The notes beneath the pieces were generated by a model. It saw only the letters and a program-made list of their open reading frames with translations, was not told where the DNA came from and ran no database searches. Made by a program: the position numbers and the translations under genes. DNA of 64,000 nt from Macrotis lagotis (Eukaryota; Chordata; Mammalia; Peramelemorphia; Peramelidae), in the NCBI RefSeq assembly GCF_037893015.1, contig NC_133663.1, forward strand, positions 143,103,297 to 143,167,296, read 5' to 3'. Below, in pieces: positions 1-10,644 of this stretch. Each line of letters opens with the position of its first letter. Position 1 is the stretch's first letter.

Positions 1-1829
1 AAAATATTACAGAGAGGTTAAGAATAACTCTCTTAATTCTGAGTTTCTTTATAAATTAAGAATTAAGGCTTGGTTGTTAGAAAGCATTTAGATAAATTTA
101 GATCATAGGGTGACATTAATATCAACTTTGTTGATAAGAGATTAAATGATCAAAGCTTCTAAATTTAAAAGGATATAAAAAAAGCATCCCTTCTAATTCT
201 TCATTTGCCACAGGAACCAAAAAAGTTACATCAAGAAGGCAGGCAACTGGAATGACACAGAAACCTCTGACAACATTTTTGTATTTTGATATATCAACCA
301 ATAGTCACAAAATAACCTCCTTACAGACATAAAGAAACAGATCAGCCAAAATATGTTCCTAGTGTTTAAATTCCTGAGTCATGTTGCAGAGAAGAGAAAG
401 TAGAGGAAGGAGAAAGGGAAAGGAAAGAGAAATGTGGTCTAGAGGCAAATATGCTATGCTGTCCATACTAATTAGTATGCAAAACTATTGAAAAGCTTCT
501 TTATCTCTGTCCCTTCTCTCACTTTCAATATTTGACCAACCCTCTTATTACCCTGTGCAAATATTTAGCATTTTCTTTTCTATACATATATTTGCTGATT
601 AGTGAAATTGTTTCACTTTGTGATTTTCTTTCTGTAGGACCAATTGCTGTGTGTCACATATTAACTCTATATTAAATATTTTATATAACAAGAATGAGAA
701 AATACAAAATTATAATTTGAGTAAAAGTTTGTATCCTTGACATGTTAAATGAAAATAAACAATGAACAGCATTATTAGTCCAGTATACAAGTCTATTGAA
801 GATTAAAGTTCTAGGGCTAGGATTTGTACAGAATTAAAAAGTATGGAAAGAAACCTCATATTAATGAAAAAAAGATCAATGATAGCATCAACTATCAATA
901 AAAAGGTTTTTCATTTCTGATGGATTTAACACTAATTCTAGCATAACTTGAATTTGATGTCCCCCATCCATTAATAGATAACACAATTCATTTTTTAACA
1001 TAAGAAAATAAATTTTCCTAATAACATTTTGTTTTTCAAATTTAATTTTTTCACAATTCCCTCCCTGGATAGCCATCCTTAAAGAGTAAGAAAAACCAGT
1101 GTAAACTTATTCATGAGAGAATATGCTAGTCTAAAATTGAATGCCTTCACTTTATAAAATGTTTGAAGTAAAAATCTGCTTTAATACAACCTCTTTAAAA
1201 TTCACTACTTCAAAAAAGAACAAAAAATAAAAATTAAAAAAATAAATTAATTCACTACTTAAATAATATATATTTTGAGCAAGAAGGAATGAGAATTTTT
1301 TTTAATCAGCATATTGTTCTACCAGCAATATAGGTAAAGTGTCATTTCAATGTGTCAGTGAATATGCAGTAGAAATGAACAATGTTTCTTAAATGCAAAA
1401 AGACATGTAGATTTTAATTTCATTAAATACTTTATTCTACTAAATACAAAAGCAATTCATGTAATGGTGTAATTTAAAGAAAAGTTAAAAAATTACATAA
1501 GATAAAGTTCAATTTAATTTTAAAATATATTAATCATTTACTGAAAGTTATTAGTGAAGTTAATAGAGTACTATTTTTGAAATTAGAGGATCTTATGTGA
1601 AATTTCATTTCTATTATTCTGTGAATCTGAGAAAATTATCTTACATTTTTAGAACCTCCCCCCATACCTGAACCTTTGCTTATAATGTGAAAGGATAGGG
1701 ATATATGTTTTCTAAGGTCCATTCAAACTTGAAATATGTACTCTTTGACTAATATTTGTCTTTCATTCATGAAGAAGACCATGGGATCTTGCCATAACAA
1801 GCAAGTGAATTGGATTTCTGTTTGTGTAT
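1..1829. other. AT-rich DNA with no recognised feature
   Basis: I see no gene, RNA or recognisable repeat here. The open frames are short and have no domain features. The sequence is strongly AT-rich with scattered A and T runs. Confidence 0.6.
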
Positions 1830-2097
1830 GTGGGGGGGGGCATTGGAGGAATTGGGAAATTTACTGTGTTGAGTCACTGGCCTCATTTTCTCCTGCAAAG
1901 TCATCTAGGTCCAGTGGTCAGATATGACTCAGAATGACTTGGGAGACCCCTGGATGCAAAGCAGTTAAAGTAAAGTGAGGTGTCCAAAATCACACAGCTA
2001 AACCATGTCATGTGTCTGAGACCAGATTTGAAATCAGGTCCTCCTGACTGCAGGACTGGTGCTTTAGCCCATTCACCACCTACTGACTCTATAGTTC
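1830..2097 (-). repeat. tRNA-derived CORE-type SINE, minus strand
   Basis: Read on the minus strand, this begins with a tRNA-like head. On the plus strand that head appears as 'gactgcaggactggtgcttt' followed by a decayed 'ccactgtgccacc' motif near 2,085. A box-B-like stretch, seen on plus as 'gatttgaaatcaggtcctcc', follows. The body carries 'cacacagcta', the usual accumulated-transfer motif of marsupial SINEs. The distal body (about 1,880-1,960) differs from the other SINEs in this window, so this is a second, older subfamily. The copy is diverged and I see no clear target duplication. Confidence 0.6.
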
Positions 2098-2689
2098 TCT
2101 ATAGTCTGATAACAGAACAAAAGTCTTGGCAGACATTTGACTTACATCCCAATAAGAGAACAAAAAAAATCTTTGATACAAAATAGGGGGGAACACAATT
2201 CTCTAAGACTATGAGGAACCAATCTGGTGACATACTATTTCTTTCTTAAACATCCAAGGGGATATTGTCAGGACCCTTTCCCTAAGATCATTTGTCTTTT
2301 CAATTTTATCTCCTATTATTTTTAGCAAACCCATTATTTTGCAGGTCTAAATCCAGTATGTAAGCTTTCCTTTGTGTTCACCCTCAGGCCAAACTCAGTT
2401 TCAGTTAGAGCTCATAGTTGGTTCAGATTAATCCTAGGTGTGTCCTTAATCTTGGACAAGCACCTGAAGAAGCCCTGTCCTGGTCATGAAGCCCTGCTTT
2501 AAATATAATATTTGTCACTAAAACAAACTTGTAATATTATTGCGTTTGCACCCTACTCTCCTGATTCTTTGTCTCACCACATCAATATATAACTTTTCCC
2601 CTATACCTTTGTCCTAGAAAGGAACTGAACACCTGTGTTTATTTTTCTCTTCTCAAGTGGAAAAGAGAAAATGTTTTGAACATAGTTTC
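2098..2689. other. No recognised feature
   Basis: AT-rich sequence with no supported gene or repeat. The composition does not differ from the flanking DNA. Confidence 0.45.
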
Positions 2690-3590
2690 TATCATATATT
2701 TGATATTTTATTTTTCAGAATTCACTTCTTAAACTAGATGTTCTATAGATATCTCAAATTTACTTGTACAAAACTGAAATCATTTACTTTCCTCCCATTC
2801 CTATTCTCTTTCAAATGCCCTTATTTTTGAGAGTACCACTATTTTACCAGTCCCCCAAACTCACAAGGTGGGGATCATCTTCAATTTGTTTCACTTTATC
2901 CTTCCCTTCATGACAAAACTGTTACCAAAGCTTAATGACTTTACCTTCCTGTCTTCTCTCAGATACTTCTCTTTCTTCCTTTTGACATTGTAATTACTCT
3001 AGCTGTCATTCATTATTTCTTACCTAGACTACAAAAATTAAGTTCTGTTTTTCTCCAAGAATTGCCCTAGTCATGCCCATTTTCTACCTAGTCATTAAAT
3101 TTATCTTCCTAAAACCTACACTTAGTCATTCTCCATCCCCTAATCACTAAATTTTGTATTATCTCTGGATGCCTCTATGAGCCATACTATCTAGAGGATC
3201 AAACAAGGAAATTCTATATAATATTCAAACTCATTCATAATCTAGTGAGTCTTCTTTATTTTTGTATCCACCCCACATACTCTGATCAAGTAACACTTGA
3301 CTCCTTGTTCTTCCTTACATATGAAACTACATCTTTCTCATCCTCTATTTCTAGTCTAGACAATTTTACTAACTTTACTCCATGGTTGGAATTCACTACC
3401 TCTTTGCTTTTATTTCTAGCCTTCCAGGATTCCCTTAAATGTCATATTACAATCTATCTTCTACAGAAAGGCTTCTCATATCCCCGCTTAATGCTACTGT
3501 TTTTGCTTTATTGATTTTGAGTTAATCCCATTACAACTCAGAAGTCTTATTACCCAGCATCCTTCTAAGAGTCTCCCCTGGAAGAGTATA
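2690..3590 (+). mobile_element. Ancient L2-like LINE, 3' portion
   Basis: The plus strand reads like the decayed C-terminal ORF2 and 3' region of a CR1/L2-clade LINE. It holds, in order, phrases typical of these elements: 'acctagactacaaaaatt' in the place of 'cctggactactgc', 'catactctgatcaagtaaca', 'catggttggaattcact' in the place of 'catgcctggaatgctct', and 'ttctacagaaaggcttctca' in the place of 'cttcaggaagcctttcc'. An 89-codon open stretch at 3,245-3,514 lies inside it and is a remnant of the reverse-transcriptase protein's C-terminus, not a gene. The assignment rests on remembered family wording and was not aligned. The exact clade (L2 or a related CR1) is uncertain. Confidence 0.55.
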
Positions 3591-3599
3591 GAAATGTAC

Positions 3600-4180
3600 C
3601 AACTTATTAACATACAGATTTTCAGTAATATTGAGCAATGGACAATATCTTAAGCATTGTGAAGAAAACTGTAGAAGACTAAAATTCCAAATTGTTGTTG
3701 TTGATCAGGGATATAAAGAGTTTATAGAGGAAAATGATGACATCAGTTATTTTCAGCAAAGTATATTCCTTTCATATAAGTATTTCCCTTTTTTTGAAAG
3801 CTATAGCATAAGAAATAATCTCATTCAACAAAATTTTGGTGATAGCTATAAGGTGAGACAAGTAAAAACCATATATATATTTTCCAAATGCTCTCACTAT
3901 TTTGATGGACAAAAAAAATACAAATTCCAAACTGAAGAAGGATTCACTGTAGATGGTGAGTTGCTCAAAGTGCTCTTGTTTGGAAAAAAAATTATGATGA
4001 TTACACTAAGAACCAAAACACTGAAGAGACTCCTGACAAGATCCATAATGACTCAAAGGAGTTTGCCATGTTTAACCAAATAGGAACAATTCAGATTGAT
4101 AAGAATTCTTTTTTGTACATTAACATATGCATTTGGAAATCAAACTATAAAGCTTGCCTAATATTATGTTTATCTGTGAT
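3600..4180 (+). pseudogene. Broken open frame of unknown origin
   Basis: An open stretch of 150 codons (3,631-4,083) has no ATG at its start; the first possible initiation codon is TTG. It reads like coding sequence, with mixed polar and aromatic residues and acidic stretches such as EFIEENDDISYF. At an A8 run near 3,983-3,990 the coding character moves to another frame. That frame continues open with residues such as NQNTEETPDKIHNDSKEF to about 4,180. A second shift may sit upstream near 3,590. This suggests an old processed or exon-derived pseudogene. I do not recognise the protein family, there is no poly-A tail or target duplication that I can see, and chance openness in AT-rich DNA remains possible. 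Confidence 0.3.
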
Positions 4181-5469
4181 AGAGATTAGATAGGGAAAGC
4201 AATTTTGGTTTAGATTTAAAAAAGAGAAAGAAAACAAGCTAATTGCCTTAGGTTAATTGCAAGGCTCTATTAATGACTCCAGAAAGCAAAGAAAGTAAAT
4301 AAAATATTTGAAGAATAGTAGCTTTATTCTAGTGTCATTATAGGGTAGGAAATAAAGGAGTTAATAACTTTCATATAATTAAAATTAACTTCATACAAAG
4401 GGCAATGGAGTTGCCAATGGTGGTTGTGAACAGACTGCAAAAGATTTCACCAGTGTTGGACTTAGGAGTGCTACAAGAGAAAAAAAAATGATTGTTGGGT
4501 GAGTTTTCCATTACTATTTTATGGAAGGAAGATAACAATTGCAGAGAATAGGCAATCATGAATGCTTCATAAACTTATATTGGAATAATGCTACAAACAT
4601 GCAATCAAGAAAAGATATTTTTCCCAAATTTAACTTTTCTATTATCATTAGAAATTCTCTATAATTTGATATATTTGATTCATTTTGTTTCTATGCCACA
4701 AGTTGAAGCTATAAATGATGTTATAACTTATGAAAAGCTTCCGTCATTATTCATTTTTTTCCAGAAAAAGAGAGAGGACTCTATTTTTTAAGAGATCTAC
4801 AGAAAGTTGTGTTTCTTAGCATTGTGGAAAAAAATTAGGATTTTTTTATTTAAAGAGAAGGTATCTTTGTTCATCATTGCCATTTTCTTTCAGAGTTGAG
4901 AAGTGGTAAATAACCGTATATTGATCCCTTTAAACAGTTTCAGAAAGGTATTTCAAAGTTTCTATTTTTGCATCCTACTAAATTAATCATTGAAGATGAG
5001 GCTTTTTAAAAGTGAAGGATACTAAATCAAGACCTTCCTAAGTCATTTGATAGAATTATGGACCCTTAAGTAATGAAAGAAATAACTTTTTCCCTCTCAC
5101 ACTAATGCCCTCCTTAATAGGAACACAGGTAACTATTCAATTAATGAATTAATAAAGACACCCCATTAAAATTCAGATTTTTAAATTTCCATCTGCTTAA
5201 CTCAATCAATTTTTAACATGACAATTTACTGCTATAATTTCCAGTCTTTGTCAAGCTGTTGTCACTATCATTGTACAAATGTGGCTCATCAGGCAGCTAA
5301 TATGTTACCAATGCTTCTACAATTCCTTTGGGAACTGCCATCATGTTCTAAATAGCCCTTTGCCTATTAAGTGGTTCTATGTTATACACACAAAGCATAT
5401 AGATTGAGAGCTATAATAATGCCCTTCCTATTTATTCCTTCCTTATTAACTTTGTTCTGGATGTAGTTT
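4181..5469. other. No recognised feature
   Basis: AT-rich DNA with only short open frames (62 to 67 codons). These lack domain features or coding-like composition. Confidence 0.5.
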
Positions 5470-6317
5470 GAAAATCACTATATGGTTCTGGGACAAAACC
5501 AACTTGGTGGTTCAAAGCTAACCTGTTCCCAGAGCCTTTCCCTACTACAGATAAATGAAGCCTCTACTCTGACTTCCACACTATTTATACCACCAAGAAA
5601 AAGACAAGATTCAAAGAAGTTTTTACAGTAGAAATCATGGAGGATCTTCAGTGAAGGTCTGTCTCTTTGTGGGGGGAAAAAAGGAGACAGGAGAGTTGGG
5701 AAAGCCCTCTGGAGGCTTTTATCTATAGCGCAATCCAGGTCCCAACAACTTAATAACAACAGAAGTACCGATACCTAGATAGCAAGCCAGCGGGGAGCAC
5801 CCCAACCAGAAAACAAAGTCTGAACACTGAGAGCACTGAGCAAAATACAGGACTGTTTGGGAACAATCATCTCTTAATCATCCTGGCAAGGCCTGGATTG
5901 CATAGGCAACATCTTGTCCAATAATGAGCCAGGGAGTAGACCCTAGCCCCAGCAAAATAAAACTTTGGATCTATAACCCATATACCCCAGGAGCAGTTCT
6001 AAAACAACAAAACTGAACAAAAATAGGTAAAAGAGTGCTGCCTATAGAAAAGTACTTCAAGATAAGGATGACAACAATGCCATGTCTGAAGAAAAAAGCT
6101 GTGAAAAATCACTCACAAAAAAAAAAGAAAAATCACTCACAGGAGAAGTATCAAGGGTGTGGTTAAGTGACCAAGTAGATAGATCACAGGCCCTGGAATC
6201 AGGAGTACTTGGGTTCAAATCCGGCCTCAGACACTTGATGATTATCTAGCTGTGTTGCCTAGGGCAAGCCACTTAACCCCATTTGCCTTGCAAAAAAAAA
6301 AAGTATCAAAAGAGTCC
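5470..6317 (+). mobile_element. Old L1 5'UTR and start of ORF1 (left half of a split element)
   Basis: This resembles the segment at 38,690-39,260 in the same order: 'atggaggatcttcagtgaag' (there 'atggaggaaattaagtaaaa'), a 'ctgtctct' motif, a 'gagtagaccctagccccagc' stretch (there 'gaattagaccctgacaaccc'), then 'ccaggagcag' before a lysine-rich ORF1 start. The ORF1 start lies near 6,080 (CLKKKAVKNHSQ). The element is split at about 6,318-6,324 by the half-L1 and resumes at 9,322. It also carries a SINE at 6,155-6,300. It is strongly diverged and carries no function. Confidence 0.6.
6146..6309 (+). repeat. SINE with perfect 9-bp target-site duplication
   Basis: The SINE body runs 6,155-6,300. 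It has the box-B-like 'gggttcaaatccggcctcag', then 'ctagctgtgttgcctagggc', 'cacttaaccccatttgcctt' and an A-tail. The 9-bp duplication 'aagtatcaa' sits at 6,146-6,154 and 6,301-6,309, which fixes both ends. It is inserted in the old L1 just upstream of the half-L1 insertion point. The head is somewhat decayed. Confidence 0.9.
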
Positions 6318-7093
6318 TTAGATTTTTAAGGGGGGGCAGAGCCAAGATGGTGGCAGGAGAAGAGCCTCTCTTAGGTGCTCTCTCCAAATTATTTCAAAAA
6401 CCTTAAATTTATGACTCTAAATTTTCAAGAGACAGAACCCACAGAAAGATCCAGGGAAGCAATTCTCCAGCCCAAGGTTACCTGGAAAAGAGTGGAAAAA
6501 TTCTGTTCCATGGGGTTAGAGGGGCAGCCTTGCCAGAAGAAAGGAATTTCAGCTTCCCAGGAACAGCCCCAGGGTTCCTGGGAGTTCCAGGTCCCTGGCA
6601 GCAGAAGCAGTTTCCTGACCTGCACCCCAGGGAGCACAAAGCACAACTTGCAAGTTGAGCAGGGAGACCTCTGCCAGAGTGAACACGGAGCCCCGGCCCT
6701 CAGTGAAGCCACAGCAGTCAGCATGGCTGCAGCAGCCCAGACACAGGAAACAGAAGCAGGCCTGCACAGTTGCCCAGCAGGAGCCTCCAAGTAGCTGCTC
6801 CCTGAGGGATCAGTCCACTGAAGTAAGGAAGTGCAGGGAGACTTCTGAGGTTTGTTCTCTGTCTGTGGAACAGGACTCTGGGACTCTTGACCATATTCAG
6901 ATCCTGATAGCAGTCTAGGCCCCCCATAGATAAGGGGACCCCCCCCCCCCAGCCCTTGACAAAGGGGTGTGTTTGTGGTCATTCACAGAGCAGGAGAGCA
7001 GTCAGAGCCTCATACACTGAGGTCCTTGTGGGGGTGTCCCAATTTAACTCAAGAGCTCAGGAAGCACACCCAAACCAGGCACAGGCCTGGGAA

Positions 7094-8330
7094 ATGAATA
7101 AACAGGGGGAAAAAAGGAAGCAGACCATTGACAATTACTTTGTCTATGATCCCACGGAGGATCAAAATACTAAATCTGAAGATGAGAAAATCCAAGCTTC
7201 TGCATCTAAAGATGCCAAGAAATATAAAAATTGGGCTCAGGCAATGAAAGAGCTCAAAATAAATTTTGAAAATCATGTAAGGGAGTTAGAAGAAAAATTG
7301 GGAAAAGAAATGAGAGAGATGAAGGAGAAACAAGAAAACCAAGTCAGCAGCTTAGTCAAAGAGATCCAAAGAAATGCTGAAGAAAATAACCTGTTAAAAA
7401 CCAGTTTAGGTGGGCAGCTAGGTGCTGTAGTAGATAGAGCACCAGTCCTGGAGTCAGGAGTTCCTGAGTTCAAATCCAGTCTCAGACATTTAATAATTAC
7501 CTAGCTGTGTGGCCTTGGACAAGTCACTTAAGCCCATTGCTTTGCAAAAACCTAAAAAAAAAAAATTAGTTTAGTTAAAATGCATAAAACAGTTCAAAAA
7601 GTTATTGAGGAGAAGAATGCTTTAAAAAACAGAATTGACCAGATGGAAAAGGAAATAATAAAGCTCTCTGAGGAAAAACAATCCCTCAGTTATAGAATGG
7701 AGCTAAAGGAAGCTAATGATGTTATGAGAACTCAAGACAATAGTTCAACACCAAAAGAATGAAACATTAGAAGAAAATGTAAAATATCTCATTGAAAAAA
7801 CAACTGATCTAGAAAACAGCATCAGGAAAGATAATTGAAAAATTATTGGGATACTTGAAAGTCATGATCAGGAAAAGAGCCTTGACCTCATTTTAAAGAA
7901 TTCCTACAGGAAGAAGGGTAAAATAGAAATTGAAAGAATCCACCAATCTCCCAGGGAAAGCAGTACCAAAAAACAAACAAACAAAACAATAATATAGTCA
8001 AGTTCCATAACTCCCAAGTAAAAGAGAGCATATTACAAGCAGCTAGAAGAACACAATTCAAATATCATGGAGCTGCAGTCAAGATCACACAGGACTTAGC
8101 AGCAATGACATTAAGGGATCATAGGGCTTGGAATATAATATTCTGGAAGGCAAAAGAAATTGTAATTCAGCCAAGGATCAACTACCCAGCAAAACTGAAT
8201 ATCCTCTTCTGGGGAAAAGATGGACTTTTGATGAAACAGGGTAATTTCAAATGCTCCTGTTGAAATTACCAGAGCTGAACAGAAAGTTTGACCTCCAAGA
8301 ACAGGACTCAGGTGAATCATAGAGAAAGCA
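7094..8330 (+). pseudogene. ORF1 of the half-L1 (broken RNA-binding coiled-coil protein)
   Basis: ORF1p of L1-type elements is a trimeric coiled-coil RNA-binding chaperone. The frame opens at ATG 7,094 (MNKQGEKRKQTIDNYF). Heptad-like, E/K-rich sequence follows (about residues 50-105, including RELEEKLGKEMREMKEKQ). The frame is interrupted by a SINE at about 7,410-7,560, then resumes at 7,580 with KVIEEKNALKNRIDQMEK, again coiled-coil. Beyond 7,762 stops and frameshifts accumulate, but the C-terminal domain remains readable to about 8,330, including a decayed 'IERIHQSPRE' motif near 7,930 and a 'DLAAMTLRDH'-like motif near 8,095. It cannot make a full protein. Confidence 0.75.
7410..7566 (+). 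repeat. SINE inserted within half-L1 ORF1
   Basis: The head is 'ggtgggcagctaggtgctgt', followed by 'gagttcaaatccagtctcag', 'acctagctgtgtggccttgg' and 'gcccattgctttgcaaaaac' plus an A-tail. The flanks share 'agttta' (7,403-7,408 and about 7,567-7,574), an imperfect target duplication. The coiled-coil frame of ORF1 reads up to this SINE and again after it, so the SINE is younger than the element that hosts it. Confidence 0.85.
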
Positions 8331-8844
8331 CAGGAGAAGGGTAAATTATGAGGGACTTAATGACAATGAACTGCATGTATTCCTGCGAGCATAGATGATA
8401 CTGATAATATTCATGTGAAACTTCTCATTTAATAGAGTAGGTAGAAGGAGTTTTTATAGATGAAGCACAGGAGAGAACTGAATTTGAAGATATAATATAT
8501 TGTAAATATGGAGTCAATGGGTGAAAGGGAAAGGTATTGGGAGTAAGATAAAGAAGATGTGGAATAGGCTAAGATATTTCAGATAATATATATATATATA
8601 CACATATCTATATATATTTTGAAATAAGTTTTTGCAATTCTATTAGATGGGGGGAAGGCGAGGAGGAATGAGGGAACCTTCAATCTCATCAGAAATGGCT
8701 CAGAGAGGAAACAGCATACACAAAAATAGGATACAGACATCTCGAGTAAAAAGGGGAGAAGGGGGGGCAGGAGAAGGGGGAATGTGTTCAATAGAGGAGA
8801 AGGTAGGTCATAGGAGAGAATAGTCAGATATAACACATTTTCTT

Positions 8845-8995
8845 TTTTCACTTTTTGCAAGGTGCTGGGATTGGGTGGCCTGTCCGGGACTTTGGGGCCA
8901 TAGGTTTTTTGGGACTCTGGGGTTGTATGTGGGCTTGGGGCCTCTTAGCCCCAGGACTGGTGCTCTGTCATTGTGTGACTCAGCTAACCTACAGC
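8845..8995 (-). repeat. Degenerate SINE-like segment in the half-L1 tail
   Basis: On the plus strand this reads 'ttttgcaaggtgctgggatt', then 'gggtggcctgtcc', and ends 'ccaggactggtgctctgtca' followed by 'ttgtgtgac'. These resemble the reversed SINE landmarks 'gcaaggcaatggggttaag', 'tggcttgccc' and 'ctggtgctctatccactgtg'. The centre is GT/GC-rich and unlike the SINE. It may be an old SINE co-opted into the half-L1 3' end, or a later insertion that has diverged. Confidence 0.4.
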
Positions 8996-9321
8996 ACACT
9001 TTAGAAGAGAGAAAGAGTGAAAGGAGTGAGGAAATATAATATATTTTAGTGAGGAGAAATGAATGGAGGGAACTACAATCACCAACAGCATTTGTAGAAA
9101 AATATGAAAGTAACATCTGTGATGGACTTATGATAAAGAATGTGATCCACCCAAGACAGAACTGATGGTATAAGAACACAGATTGAAACACATTTTTCCC
9201 CTCTATCTTTTACTTTATTCTACCCGAAGTTTTATATTTTTGGAGGGTGGGGCTATTATGTTTACTCTTAAAAAATATTTTAATAATGTTTAAATTAAAA
9301 AATAAAGAAACAGTCTATATA

Positions 9322-9535
9322 TTAGATTCAAATACAAAAGCACAATAAAGAACTTAAAGAATTTAAAAACCAAAGAACAGATGAAGAAGATAAATGAAAA
9401 AAAGAAATGAAAGTCATGTAGGAAAATTGGGACAAGTTGACCAAAGAAAACAATTCCATTAAAAGTAAAAATAACCAACTGGACAAGGAAACACAGAAGA
9501 TAATTGAAGAAAATAAAATCCTTGGTTCACTTAAC
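9322..9535 (+). mobile_element. Old L1 ORF1 coiled-coil fragment (right half of the split element)
   Basis: This resumes the L1 interrupted at 6,318. It encodes coiled-coil ORF1 residues, for example KENNSIKSKNNQLDKETQK at about 9,440-9,500. It is closely parallel to the copy at 39,330-39,550, which has 'agagtcattcaggagaatta' where this copy has 'aaagtcatgtaggaaaattg'. It ends abruptly near 9,535. Confidence 0.65.
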
Positions 9536-10084
9536 AAGGTATTAAATACCCTGGGTTGGGGGAGGGTAAAGTATGAAAGAAAGTATACCTGGGGCATGAT
9601 AAAAAATAATTTAAGAAAAGATATGACTTTGGATGATACTGTGGCTTGTGAGGAGGTTTGTGTGTACTTATCAATTGAAAAGCGGGTAAGGTAAATATGA
9701 TTATATTTATACTTTGATGCAATTTAAGTCAATGCTGCTTATTTATCAATCAAGTAAGCATTCTGTGATGAAATCTTGATAATAATAGGTGCTTATCAAG
9801 CAATCAAATAATCAAAATATAATGAATGATACCTGATTAATAAAATTGGAGCACCTAGGGAAGAGGCACAAAGATTTATCATTTTGGAGGGGAAAAAAGG
9901 GATAATGTGAATGTTGAGTAAATACTATTCCAAAAATTTAGCCCAGTCAGAGGATAAGACAATAAGACTAGCAATCTAACTAAATCTACAAGGAAGGAGG
10001 AAACAAGGAACAGAAAAGATAAGGGAAGAAGGGACTTATAAAAGGGAAGGGAAGGTATAAGTGAAAATAAACTGAAAGTTAAAT
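9536..10084. other. No recognised feature
   Basis: Purine-rich and AT-rich DNA. I see no supported coding or repeat structure. Confidence 0.4.
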
Positions 10085-10640
10085 TTCTTTTTTTTTTTGA
10101 GCAAAAAAAGAAAGTTTATTTTGGCTTTTTCTTGAGACAAGGGCACACTTCAAATCACAAAAAAGTAGTGAAGATCAAGGAGCTTCCCCTAATTGATGGT
10201 CAAGCAAGATTATATAGCCTAACATAATCCCCTCCTTCTCCCTATCCTCCCTCTCTGTTGACTATTAGTCTTCAGAGTTACATTCTACTTGTGAAAATCT
10301 ACTCCAGCAACAAAGAAAACAATGAAAGGTTTTCATTAAATATTATCTCACCATTCAGATGGTGAGAATAACCTTCAGGATTATAACTATCTTATTGAAG
10401 TAACACAAGGTCTAGGAAAAGTCTACTTATCATCAAACAAGAAGAGTCTTATGAGATGCATTGGAATGCAAACTTTTTCTCATGGAATAGTCCACTACCC
10501 CCCCACCCAGATAGCATTGGGAGGGTGCCTGGCTTGGAATGCAAGGTCTCTCTCCCTTTTTCTTCTAAGAATAGTCTAAGAGTAATAGTTGGTCATTGTT
10601 TTAATGATTTTTAACCCTGAGAGAATTTTACTAGGAATAT
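10085..10640 (-). repeat. Possible solo LTR, minus strand
   Basis: Read on the minus strand, this 0.55-kb block has a TATA-like 'ggctatataatcttg' (about 10,205-10,220 on plus). About 90 bp later it has a polyadenylation-like 'aataaac' (about 10,118). The end then reads '...gctca', a possible LTR 'CA' terminus. No gag or pol is attached, and I could not find a matching 'TG' start or a target duplication. It does not resemble the provirus LTR in this window. It could instead be unrelated unique sequence. Confidence 0.3.
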
Positions 10641-10644
10641 TAAC

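Larger units (their letters stand above)
6325..9321 (+). mobile_element. Half-L1 (HAL1-like) element: L1 5'UTR, ORF1 and 3' tail, no ORF2
   Basis: The start 'ggggggcagagccaagatgg' matches the 5' end of the full-length L1 at 50,747. A 5'UTR of about 770 bp leads to ORF1 at 7,094. After ORF1 ends near 8,330 there is about 1 kb of non-coding purine-rich sequence, then an AT-rich end ('taataatgtttaaattaaaa'). No endonuclease or reverse-transcriptase sequence is present. A 7-bp repeat 'ttagatt' lies at 6,318-6,324 and 9,322-9,328, and older L1 ORF1 sequence resumes to its right, so this is an insertion into that L1. An ORF1-only layout is known for mammalian HAL1 elements; the assignment here is inferred from structure. 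Confidence 0.75.

Noticed and set aside
888-1076. Short minus-strand open frame
   Set aside because: AT-rich context, 62 codons, no motif; indistinguishable from chance.
6155-6300. tRNA-like box A/box B signals considered as a tRNA gene
   Set aside because: They belong to the SINE head: no cloverleaf or anticodon arm can be formed convincingly, and flanking duplications show retroposition.
6375-6982. Overlapping open frames on both strands (up to 185 codons) around the half-L1 5'UTR
   Set aside because: They fall in the GC-rich L1-type 5'UTR, where stops are rare by composition, and have no domain features; the same applies at 50,893-51,231.
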